This document shows positions 46,139-53,783 of a DNA stretch of 64,000 nt, piece by piece. Both the position numbers and the translations under genes were made by a program. Below the pieces are notes generated by a model. It ran no database searches, was not told the origin of the DNA, and was given only the letters and a program-made list of their open reading frames with translations. The stretch is from Flavobacterium sp. ALJ2 (GTDB lineage Bacteria > Bacteroidota > Bacteroidia > Flavobacteriales > Flavobacteriaceae): contig NZ_JADNRC010000018.1 in NCBI RefSeq assembly GCF_015594725.1, positions 1 to 64,000 on the forward strand, in the 5' to 3' direction. Each line of letters opens with the position of its first letter. Position 1 is the stretch's first letter.

Positions 46139-47722
46139 CTAAATAGGTTTGTTGGTTATTATATCATTTATAGTTCTGGTAATATTTAAAGGATTTTTAT
46201 TTTGCAATGCAGGAGGTAATAACTCGTCTGGCCAATTTTGGTAACTAAATGGTCGAACCCAGCGTTTAACGGCATGAATTCCTACAGCTGTAAATCGTGA
46301 ATCAGATGAAGCAGGATAGGGGCCACCATGAATCATCGAAGCACACACTTCGACACCAGTTGGAACACCGTTAAAAATTAGTCTCCCGACTCTGTTCTGT
46401 AAAGCATCTACAACTGTATTATAATTATAAAGTTCCATTGGTTCGGCAATTATAGTTCCTGTTAATTGTCCGTCTAAATTATTAATTATTTTCAGCAATT
46501 CTTCATTATTTTCGCATTGAACAATAATAGAAAACGGACCAAAAACTTCATGGCTTAAAGTAGGGTTTTCTAAGAAGGTCTTACCATCTACGGCGAGTAT
46601 TGTTTGTGGAGCATAATTTGGAGCGATTTCTCCTTTATATTCAGCAACAGTACTTACTCCGTTTTGCGATTGTATCTTCTCTTTTCCATTATTAAAATCA
46701 GCTTTGATGGATGGATGCAGCATACATGAGGGCGCTATTTTTTCAATTTCATCTGCTAATTGAGCTATAAAAAGATTTAACTTTTCGCCTTTAATTCCTA
46801 AAAGTAATCCTGGATTAGTACAAAACTGACCCGTTCCTAAGGTTATTGAACCTGCGTAGGCAGTTGCCCATTTTTTGCTGTTGTTTTCTAATGCTTCTGG
46901 TAGTATAACAACAGGATTAATACTTCCCATTTCGGCAAATACAGGGATAGGTTCTGGGCGCTGTGAAGCCAAGTCAAATAAAGCTCTACCACCATTAATA
47001 CTTCCTGTAAATCCTACAGCTTTTACAAGCGGATGTTTCACCAAACTTGTTCCGAGTGTTACTCCGCTACCAATTAAGTTTGAGAAAATACCTTCGGGCA
47101 TATTGTTCTTTTTAGCTGCTTTTATAACTGCCGAGGCAACCATTTCGCCTGTTCCGATATGCATCGAATGACTTTTTACGATAACAGGACAGCCTGCTGC
47201 CAAGGCCGAAGCGGTATCACCACCTGCAGTAGAAAATGCAAATGGAAAATTACTCGAGCCGAAAACAACAACTGGTCCTAATGGAACTAGCATTTTACGT
47301 AAATCGTCTTTTGGTAAAGGCAATCTATCAGGAATTGCAGTGTCTATTGTTGCTTCGAGCCAGCTTCCTTCAGTTAGCATGTTTGCAAAAGAACGTAATT
47401 GAAAAATTGTGCGTCCCCGTTCACCTTCGGCTCTGCCTTTTGGATATCCTGATTCGGAGCAATATACTTCTAGCAATCCATCACCAAGAGCAAGAATTTC
47501 TTCGGCAATATCATTTAAAAAATCAGCCTTTTTTTGTGCTGGATAATTTTTATAAATTTTAAACGCATCATTTGCCAGAGCAACAGCTTCATTTATTTCC
47601 TCAGGAGTTGCTTCTATAAATGACCAAGGATTTTCTATATTCAACTGAGGATTTATTGTTTTATATATTTTAGTTCCTGCTGCTTTAAGCTTACTTCCTA
47701 TATAATTTTTTCCTGTAATCAT
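46139..47722 (-). CDS. Alpha-ketoglutarate semialdehyde dehydrogenase
   Basis: The 527-residue aldehyde dehydrogenase is longer than the usual 480-500 residues, as is typical of type III alpha-ketoglutaric semialdehyde dehydrogenases. Motifs are VVFGSSNFPFAFSTAGGDTASALAAGCPVIVKSH, the cofactor site VGFTGSINGGRAL, the general-base Glu in FAEMGSINPV and the nucleophile Cys301 in GTGQFCTNPGL. HEVFGPFSIIV is also present. It oxidises the semialdehyde formed by the HPC deaminase to alpha-ketoglutarate, with NADP+ as the likely cofactor, feeding the TCA cycle. Its place in the hydroxyproline operon supports this over other ALDH roles. Confidence 0.92.
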   Translation of the reverse strand: MITGKNYIGSKLKAAGTKIYKTINPQLNIENPWSFIEATPEEINEAVALANDAFKIYKNYPAQKKADFLNDIAEEILALGDGLLEVYCSESGYPKGRAEGERGRTIFQLRSFANMLTEGSWLEATIDTAIPDRLPLPKDDLRKMLVPLGPVVVFGSSNFPFAFSTAGGDTASALAAGCPVIVKSHSMHIGTGEMVASAVIKAAKKNNMPEGIFSNLIGSGVTLGTSLVKHPLVKAVGFTGSINGGRALFDLASQRPEPIPVFAEMGSINPVVILPEALENNSKKWATAYAGSITLGTGQFCTNPGLLLGIKGEKLNLFIAQLADEIEKIAPSCMLHPSIKADFNNGKEKIQSQNGVSTVAEYKGEIAPNYAPQTILAVDGKTFLENPTLSHEVFGPFSIIVQCENNEELLKIINNLDGQLTGTIIAEPMELYNYNTVVDALQNRVGRLIFNGVPTGVEVCASMIHGGPYPASSDSRFTAVGIHAVKRWVRPFSYQNWPDELLPPALQNKNPLNITRTINDIITNKPI

Positions 47723-47780
47723 TTTTTATATGTTTAAGATTATAATTGAATCGAGACTTGCTAAAAGCAGTATGTTTTAT

Positions 47781-47811
47781 GAGCTGGCTATCCTCACAAA
47801 ATAACCAGCTC
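47781..47811 (-). promoter_or_regulatory. Intra-operon hairpin between HPC deaminase and ALDH genes
   Basis: GAGCTGG and CCAGCTC (47781-47787 and 47805-47811) can pair, in a 151-bp gap that also holds two copies of ACAAACCAAACT. On the minus strand the hairpin lies after the deaminase gene. It may act as a partial terminator or mRNA-processing site lowering downstream expression. There is no long T run, so the role is uncertain. Confidence 0.4.
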
Positions 47812-47873
47812 CAAAACAAACCAAACTAAAAACAAACCAAACTTAAATAAAGTTTATTCTTTTTAATGTAAAC

Positions 47874-48794
47874 CTATATGACTATCGATTTATAATCAGG
47901 AAGTGTAGGTCTTGTACGTAAGCTTTCAGCAATGATTGCCAAGACTCTTTCTCTTTCAGCTCCATGAAGTGGTAATCTCGGTGCACGAACATATTCTGTT
48001 CCCAGACCTGTAGCTACTTCAGCTAATTTTATATTTTGTACCAAAAGCGGATTGATATCTAATTCTAACAACGGCAAGAACCATCTATAAATAGCCAATG
48101 CTTCTTCGGCTCTTCCTGCTTTTGCTAATTTAAAAATGGCTACTGTTTCTGCTGGGAAAGCATCTACTAGACCCGAAACCCATCCGTCAGACCCCATGAA
48201 AATACTTTCTAATGCTAGAGTATCAACCCCAGACAATACCTTTAAACGACCTTTAAAACGATTTATAATTCGGGTTACATTTGATATGTCTCTAGTAGAT
48301 TCTTTTACTGCCTGAATATTATCGAATTTCAAAATTTCTTCGAACATATCCAATGAAACATCAATTTTATAATCAATAGGATTGTTGTAAATCATGATAG
48401 GAAGCGAAGTGCTTTTAGCCACTTCAGAGAAATAGGTAACTGTTTCATGACTAGCTGCATTGTAGCGCATAGGAGGCAATAACATTAATCCTTTAGCGCC
48501 ATTTTCTTCGGCTTTATTAGCAGCTAGAATGGCAGCCCGAGTAGTTTGTTCGGCTATATTCATGATCACTGGAACTTGTCCGTTAACTATATTGATCGTT
48601 TCCTTAATCAATTCTTTTTTTTCATCTTCTAATAATGTACTTGCTTCTCCAAGTGTTCCTCCCAAAATAATTCCAGAAACACCTGCTTCGAGCTGAGCTC
48701 TTACATTTACTTCAAACATATTGAAGTCTAACTTGTCATCGGCAGTAAACTTTGTTGTAACTGCTGGCATAACGCCTTTCCATTGAATACTCAT
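47874..48794 (-). CDS. lhpC: Delta1-pyrroline-4-hydroxy-2-carboxylate deaminase (DHDPS/NAL family)
   Basis: The 306-residue TIM-barrel protein belongs to the dihydrodipicolinate synthase/N-acetylneuraminate lyase family. It has GIILGGTLGEASTLLEDEK in place of the G-T/S-T-G-E motif, the Tyr motif PIMIYNNPIDY and the Schiff-base Lys in IQAVKESTRD. Within an operon that also has the hydroxyproline epimerase, dehydrogenase and KGSA dehydrogenase, the best assignment is HPC deaminase, which releases ammonia and alpha-ketoglutarate semialdehyde. A true DapA role is unlikely here. It is the first gene of the operon and is directly preceded by the regulatory motif. Confidence 0.9.
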   Translation of the reverse strand: MSIQWKGVMPAVTTKFTADDKLDFNMFEVNVRAQLEAGVSGIILGGTLGEASTLLEDEKKELIKETINIVNGQVPVIMNIAEQTTRAAILAANKAEENGAKGLMLLPPMRYNAASHETVTYFSEVAKSTSLPIMIYNNPIDYKIDVSLDMFEEILKFDNIQAVKESTRDISNVTRIINRFKGRLKVLSGVDTLALESIFMGSDGWVSGLVDAFPAETVAIFKLAKAGRAEEALAIYRWFLPLLELDINPLLVQNIKLAEVATGLGTEYVRAPRLPLHGAERERVLAIIAESLRTRPTLPDYKSIVI

Positions 48795-48814
48795 AATTAC
48801 GATTTTAATTTTTT

Positions 48815-48885
48815 CAAAAATATTTATAACCAGTAAATATGTAATTAGTTAAGTTATCATAAAAAGGTATTATATTATCCTGTTT
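48815..48885 (-). promoter_or_regulatory. Hydroxyproline operon promoter with AraC-type direct-repeat operator
   Basis: On the minus strand a perfect -7 box TATTTTTG (TAnnTTTG) lies at 48815-48822, about 20 bp before the lhpC start. Exactly 31 bp upstream is TTATCATAA-N6-ATTATATTATC-C-TGTTT (48854-48885, plus-strand reading), identical at all non-spacer positions but one to the site before susC. Because araC begins at 48937 on the other strand, the site can also control the regulator itself. Confidence 0.8.
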
Positions 48886-48936
48886 AATGCTAAAATTTAA
48901 AATTATTACTTAATATGTATATGTTTTTTTATATTT

Positions 48937-49824
48937 ATGGCATATAATTTATCTCTTATGAAAGTATTTCCGTTTAAGATTCCAAAAACTAAAGAAGATT
49001 CGCTAATTTATCAAGAGGATGTAGAGTTTGTTTTTTATGATAAATTGCACCAACACGAAGAAATTCAAATTAGCTATATTGAGAATGGTGAAGGAACCAT
49101 TTTTGTAGGCGATACTATTTCTCCTTATCAAAAAGGAGATATTATCGTTATAGGAAGTAATCTGCCACATGTGTTTAGAAGCGAAACCAGCACAAATGAG
49201 TTATCAGTTATGCTAACATTGTTTTTTACATCTAATTCCTTTGGAAAAGATTTCTTTATGTTGCCTGGTTTAAAAGATATCCAGCCTTTTTGGGAAAATA
49301 GCAAGAATGGATTTGTAGTTAATAATCCTTCTAATAAAACAGTTAAGTGTTTTAAGAAAATTAAAAAGGTAAACGAATTTGACCGTTTTATTCTGTTTTT
49401 AGAAATAATTAAAAAACTTTCTCAAGATAAGAAGGTGCCACTTTCTAGTTATATCTATGATAAGAAAATTACAGACAATGAAGGAAAGCGTATGCAAACG
49501 GTTTTTGAATATGTGATGACTAATTTTCAGAAGAATATTACCCTCGAAGAAATCGCTGCTTTATCGAATATGACAAAAAATGCTTTTTGTAAATATTTTA
49601 AAGTCCGGACCAACAAGACTTTTTTTCAATTCCTGATAGAAATACGGATTGAGCGGGCGGGTAAGTTATTATCGAGGTCACAAGAATTTTCGGTTTTAGA
49701 AGTTTCAGAATTATGCGGGTTTAATAATATTTCTAATTTTAATAGAAAATTTAAAGAAATAAAAGGTGTTTCTCCTTTGGTTTACCGAAAATCCCAAATG
49801 CTAAAATGGAAACAAAAAGCATAG
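48937..49824 (+). CDS. AraC-family transcriptional regulator of the hydroxyproline locus
   Basis: The 295-residue protein has an N-terminal cupin-like sensor (HQHEEIQISYIENGEGTIFVGDTISPYQKGDIIVIGSNLPHVFRS) and a C-terminal double helix-turn-helix (ITLEEIAALSNMTKNAFCKYFKVRTNKTFFQFLIEIRIERAGKLL and VSELCGFNNISNFNRKFKEIKGVSP). A second ATG at 48958 (MKVFPFKIPK) looks more like a typical start and may be the true one. It is divergent from the hydroxyproline operon and should respond to hydroxyproline or an intermediate. The shared direct-repeat motif is the likely target. Confidence 0.92.
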   Translation: MAYNLSLMKVFPFKIPKTKEDSLIYQEDVEFVFYDKLHQHEEIQISYIENGEGTIFVGDTISPYQKGDIIVIGSNLPHVFRSETSTNELSVMLTLFFTSNSFGKDFFMLPGLKDIQPFWENSKNGFVVNNPSNKTVKCFKKIKKVNEFDRFILFLEIIKKLSQDKKVPLSSYIYDKKITDNEGKRMQTVFEYVMTNFQKNITLEEIAALSNMTKNAFCKYFKVRTNKTFFQFLIEIRIERAGKLLSRSQEFSVLEVSELCGFNNISNFNRKFKEIKGVSPLVYRKSQMLKWKQKA

Positions 49825-49948
49825 CTATTATTTATGAAGTAAAAAAATTATGAGTTTTTAAAATTCTGTTTTCACTAGTTGTATTATTTTAAATTAAGTA
49901 AAACATATTATAGCTTGTTGTACTCCTTTTATGGCTTTAAGTGAAAAT

Positions 49949-50218
49949 TTAAAAAAAGGAGTATATCTGTTTTTGCTCTAAAATTATTATATCTACTTTT
50001 ATTGGTGATGTAAAGGCAAAAGGACTTGTAATATTTAATGAATCAAATAATAGTATTAAGTATTGGAATGGAAAAAACAGATTTCTTTGAATAAGATAAG
50101 AGCATCTAATGGACTTCACAAAAATGATAAAATTTTAGAACCAGGAGGTACACTTAGCAAATCTACTACTTTAGCTACAGGAGTAAATAGCTTTGATTAT
50201 CTGGTTACTTTGTCTTAA
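49949..50218 (+). pseudogene. Remnant of a fibre-like surface protein gene
   Basis: The 380-bp gap after araC contains decayed coding sequence. In one frame it reads IGDVKAKGLVIFNESNNSIKYWNGK and then stops. After a frame change it reads GLHKNDKILEPGGTLSKSTTLATG and ends VNSFDYLVTLS. The first part resembles the VYN...YYYW...KW module of the fibre protein at 59481. The second resembles the NDKIxLGGTLxxxTT linkers common in Flavobacterium and phage fibre proteins. Several stops and frameshifts show it is dead. Its end overlaps the 3' end of the convergent gene at 50205. Confidence 0.6.
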
Positions 50219-50909
50219 TTATTTTTAGATCTTTAAAATAGCCTATTGTGCCAACATCTACCCAAAGACCAATGCCATTGCCATTAAAATCTCCTAACAT
50301 TTCATTTACAATAAACGAAGGATGTTTTTGTTCGTTTAGGTAAAGTATTGCTTTTTTATCTTTGATTTCTATTTTTATTGTTATCCATTCGTTTAAATCA
50401 ATATTGGCATAAGTTTCGTATTGACCTTTGTATTCCTCTTTTCTGAGTTTAGCAAATTTATAGTTTGGGTAAGCATAGTATTGAACAGTATGGTTTCTTT
50501 CTAATTGGTTTTCTGATCTTCCAGCTTTAGGTCTTAAATAAATTGACTGGTAGGAACTATTATCTTTATTAACTCTAAAAGCAAGTCCTATAAATCCTTT
50601 TGAGAACTTAAAAGGTAAAGGATCTTGTAATTGGCTCAAAACTTTTATTTCAATTATACCATTTTCAAATTCTACATTTTTTAGTTTAAGAAACGTAGGT
50701 TCGTCAACAGTTTTTTCTAAATGGTTTATATTGAATGGGACTTTTGTTAAATCACGTTCAACTTTTAGAACTTTTTCACCATTTAAAAAGGTAGTGGTTG
50801 CAATTACATTAGAAAGTTCAAATTCTTTACCATCATAGTTTATCGTTTGTGCAGAGCTATATATAATTGATAAAGTAGAAAGTAAAATTGTTACACTAAA
50901 CTTTTTCAT
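50205..50909 (-). CDS. Secreted laminin-G/DUF1080-like protein
   Basis: The 234-residue protein has a signal peptide (MKKFSVTILLSTLSIIYSSAQ). Its beta-rich mature domain includes LKLKNVEFENGIIEIKVLSQ, FIGLAFRVNKDNSSYQSIYLRPKAGRS, LNEWITIKIEIKDKKAILYLNEQ and GNGIGLWVDVGTIGYFKDLKI. This strand order is that of a concanavalin A-like/laminin-G or DUF1080 (3-keto-disaccharide hydrolase-like) domain. I see no clear catalytic residues. A carbohydrate or ligand-binding role is possible. The gene lies downstream of a Crp/Fnr gene on the same strand. Confidence 0.78.
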   Translation of the reverse strand: MKKFSVTILLSTLSIIYSSAQTINYDGKEFELSNVIATTTFLNGEKVLKVERDLTKVPFNINHLEKTVDEPTFLKLKNVEFENGIIEIKVLSQLQDPLPFKFSKGFIGLAFRVNKDNSSYQSIYLRPKAGRSENQLERNHTVQYYAYPNYKFAKLRKEEYKGQYETYANIDLNEWITIKIEIKDKKAILYLNEQKHPSFIVNEMLGDFNGNGIGLWVDVGTIGYFKDLKIIKTK

Positions 50910-51006
50910 GTCTTTTAGATTTATTAGTTAAATTTTGAAAAGGCAAAGTTCAGGTAAGAATGTGAGTTTACCAATGAACTAGATCAAGAAAAAGTATTGA
51001 TCTAGT

Positions 51007-51615
51007 TTAAGTATTTGATTTGTTTAAGCGGTGACGTAAGCGACTAACGAACTCTGGAGTGATGCCTAAAAAGGCAGCAATCTGGTTTTGAGGCAGGCGG
51101 TTTGCTAAATGAGAGTAGGTTTCTAGAAATGAATTATAGCGGTCTTCTGCTGTGGAGCTGATATTTTGGAGCAAGCGTTTCTGTAGTGATACATAGCTGT
51201 TTTCTATTAATACACGGAAGATACGATTGAATTTTGGAGACTGAACATATAGTGTTGTTAAGTCATTATAGCTAATATGCAAAACCAATGTATTTTCTAA
51301 AGCATCGATGTTCATTTCTGAGGGCATTGCAGAATAGAAACTTCCGATGTTGCTCATCCACCAGTTTTCTGCTGCAAAATGAATAATATGAATACCACCT
51401 TTATTATCTACTTTGTACATGCGAAGGCATCCGTGTACTACAAAATACATATGTGTACTTATATCACCTTCTTGTAATACATATTGTTTTTTTCGGTAAT
51501 GTCTTGACTGGAATTTTTCTAAAACAAGCGCTTTTTCTTTTTGGTTAAGTGGAATAATATTTTCAAAATAAGCAATAAGAGATGCTTTACTAGCGATTTC
51601 CTGATCTTCAATCAT
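51007..51615 (-). CDS. Crp/Fnr-family transcriptional regulator
   Basis: The 202-residue protein is a complete Crp/Fnr regulator. The cyclic-nucleotide-binding-type beta barrel has YVLQEGDISTHMYFVVHGCLRMYKVD and a C-helix region. The C-terminal helix-turn-helix shows RLPQNQIAAFLGITPEFVSRLRHRL. It lacks the FNR cysteine cluster and the RxS phosphate-binding cassette of cAMP receptors, so its ligand is unknown. A possible hairpin (AACTAGATCA/TGATCTAGTT) overlaps its 3' end. It lies between the metal-efflux operon and the laminin-G-like gene. Confidence 0.92.
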   Translation of the reverse strand: MIEDQEIASKASLIAYFENIIPLNQKEKALVLEKFQSRHYRKKQYVLQEGDISTHMYFVVHGCLRMYKVDNKGGIHIIHFAAENWWMSNIGSFYSAMPSEMNIDALENTLVLHISYNDLTTLYVQSPKFNRIFRVLIENSYVSLQKRLLQNISSTAEDRYNSFLETYSHLANRLPQNQIAAFLGITPEFVSRLRHRLNKSNT

Positions 51616-51798
51616 ATTAAATTTTTTACAAAATTAATAATTATTTTAGGCGGAAATATATATGTTTTTAATAGCAAAATCAAACTTTGAAAGTAATACT
51701 TATCCATATAAATATTAAAATTTAGAATATCAATTTAGGAATCAGATTTGTATTCTGTAATTTTACATGGCACAAAATTTATGTGTAGAAAAAACAGA

Positions 51799-52464
51799 TT
51801 ACTTTTTATTGAATTTATAACCGATTGTTACAAAAAAGCTTTCATTGTATATTTTCCATTGGTGTTTACTTTCGGAATTTTCTAATATTGGCACCAAACC
51901 TCTAGTGTATCTTGCACCTATGTTAATACCATTTGGTAATGCATAATTTAACCCTACTATAAATCCCGCATCCATTTTCTGGCTATAATTGCCCGAAGAT
52001 TGCCCAGTTCCGTAAATTATTTTGTCGGTATATGTATTTCCGTTTTCATCTTTGCGTTTTACCGAAGCGTTTAATAAAAGGCCTAGATATGGTCCTGCAT
52101 AAACTTCAAACCCTTTGTAATAAAGAGTAGGGCTGGCAGGAAACAGGTCTATATATTGACGTTTAAATTTGCTGTCGAATTCTGGATTTATCTCATCATC
52201 TATTCTGATTGTTGTAACACGCTGGCTATTAAAAAGCTCATGTTTTAAACCAAAGTAATTGGATGTTTTATTATCGAGTGTAATCCCGATTGAATGTCCG
52301 ATTGTTCTTTTGGATGATCCATCACTGGATAGATTATCAATATCTTTTCCTTTTAATGATGACCAGTTTGTACCCCCACTTATGCCAAATGTGAAGCTTT
52401 CTTGTTGTGCACTAATTTTTAATATAAAAAAGAGCATGATGCAGATTGTATATATGTTTTTCAT
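51799..52464 (-). CDS. Outer-membrane beta-barrel protein (PorT-like)
   Basis: The 221-residue protein has a signal peptide (MKNIYTICIMLFFILKISAQ) and a beta-barrel with FTFGISGGTNWSSLKG, YIDLFPASPTLYYKGFEVYAGPYLGLLL, FIVGLNYALPNGINIGARYTRGL and a terminal FFVTIGYKF. This resembles the PorT/outer-membrane protein beta-barrel domain of Bacteroidota. It begins 15 bp after the CzcC-like gene ends and is the last gene of that operon. It may help assembly or permeability of the outer membrane under metal stress, but the function is not established. Confidence 0.85.
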   Translation of the reverse strand: MKNIYTICIMLFFILKISAQQESFTFGISGGTNWSSLKGKDIDNLSSDGSSKRTIGHSIGITLDNKTSNYFGLKHELFNSQRVTTIRIDDEINPEFDSKFKRQYIDLFPASPTLYYKGFEVYAGPYLGLLLNASVKRKDENGNTYTDKIIYGTGQSSGNYSQKMDAGFIVGLNYALPNGINIGARYTRGLVPILENSESKHQWKIYNESFFVTIGYKFNKK

Positions 52465-52479
52465 TTTAGCTGTATTATT

Positions 52480-53772
52480 TTAAAAAGTAATATCCCAAAT
52501 ACCTGCTGATTTTTCTAGTTCAACTAGTGCGGCAGCATAATTGTATAAGGTTTCATAATAATTAAGTTGGGTTTCATTATAGGTTCGTTGTGCATTTAAA
52601 ACTTCGAGTAAACTAGTTTCTCCACGTTTGTAGCTATATACTTTTCCATCAAGAAGTTTTTGTGCATCTGCTAGTAAACCTGTATTAAATTGGCGCACTT
52701 GTTTTTGTACTGTGAGATAATTAAAGTATGCTTTTCTTACTTCTATCTGAATTTGTAATTCTGTTTGTTTGTATAATACATCAGCTTGTTGCGTACCAAA
52801 TTCTGCAGCTTTTAACTCTCCTTTATATCGATTTGAAAATTTCAAAGGTATTGTGATGCCTGCCGAAACGGAGTTTGATGATGGAGTAGGAGCTACTGCA
52901 TTACTCACTATCGATGCGCTTTCTACACCTAAACCTAACCCCAGATCGATTACTCTATTTGCTTTGGCTAATTTTAAAAGTTCCTGAGATACATTTTTGT
53001 TTTTTAGTGCTGCCTGTAAATCGGCTCGATTGTTTTCGGCAGCGGTAATTAGCTCATTCAAATCAAACAAACGGTCAAACTTCGCTAAGTCTCCTGATGG
53101 CGAATACAATGTATCTGCTTTTTGATTGCCTACCATAGTTCCTAGTTCTAATAGAGCAGTTTTCCAATCGGCTTCACTTTGGTACACTTCATTGAGCATT
53201 GAGTTGGCTTCTAACTTACTTTGGCGTGCATCAATTTCGGCTATATTCCCTAATTTATACTGAATGCTATCTGCTGCTGCTATGTTTTTAAGAATAGTAT
53301 AGGAGTTTAATTGTACCTTGAAGATGTCTTTTTGCTTTAAGCTGGTTAAATAGTTTAAAGTAGCCTCAGCACGCAGGTTACGAAAATAATCTTCTAGCAA
53401 TGCTTTTGTAAGCTCGTTTGTGCTTTTTGCTACACTTATTCGAGCTTTTCGCTTTCCGCCAAGTTCTAATGTCCAGCTTACTTCTGACGAAAAACCATAT
53501 CCCATTTGCATTCTTCGCTGTCCATTGTCGCTAGCTCCAATAGCAAGTTCTGGATCAGGAAATACTTTTGCAGCTTCTATATCTGCTTCGGCTATGTTTA
53601 TATTAAATTTCTCAGCTGCATACCCTAAATTATTTTTATTTACTAATGATAAAAAATGAGTATAGTTTATTTTTACTTGTGTAAATGTGGTATCTATCTG
53701 AGCATTTGATACTGCCGAAATCGACAGCAGTATCAAAACGAGTACCCATTTATATTTTATATTTTTAATCAT
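52480..53772 (-). CDS. czcC: CzcC/TolC-family outer-membrane efflux protein
   Basis: The 430-residue protein has a signal peptide (ISAVSNAQ) and two outer-membrane-efflux (OEP) repeats with long coiled helices: LNYLTSLKQKDIFKVQLNSY and KAYFNYLTVQKQVRQFNTGLLADAQKLLDGKVYSYKRGETSLLEVLNAQRTYNETQLNYYETLYNY. It forms the outer-membrane channel of a tripartite heavy-metal efflux pump with the adjacent CzcA and CzcB. It starts 11 bp after czcA ends. Confidence 0.92.
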   Translation of the reverse strand: MIKNIKYKWVLVLILLSISAVSNAQIDTTFTQVKINYTHFLSLVNKNNLGYAAEKFNINIAEADIEAAKVFPDPELAIGASDNGQRRMQMGYGFSSEVSWTLELGGKRKARISVAKSTNELTKALLEDYFRNLRAEATLNYLTSLKQKDIFKVQLNSYTILKNIAAADSIQYKLGNIAEIDARQSKLEANSMLNEVYQSEADWKTALLELGTMVGNQKADTLYSPSGDLAKFDRLFDLNELITAAENNRADLQAALKNKNVSQELLKLAKANRVIDLGLGLGVESASIVSNAVAPTPSSNSVSAGITIPLKFSNRYKGELKAAEFGTQQADVLYKQTELQIQIEVRKAYFNYLTVQKQVRQFNTGLLADAQKLLDGKVYSYKRGETSLLEVLNAQRTYNETQLNYYETLYNYAAALVELEKSAGIWDITF

Positions 53773-53783
53773 AATGCATCGTT

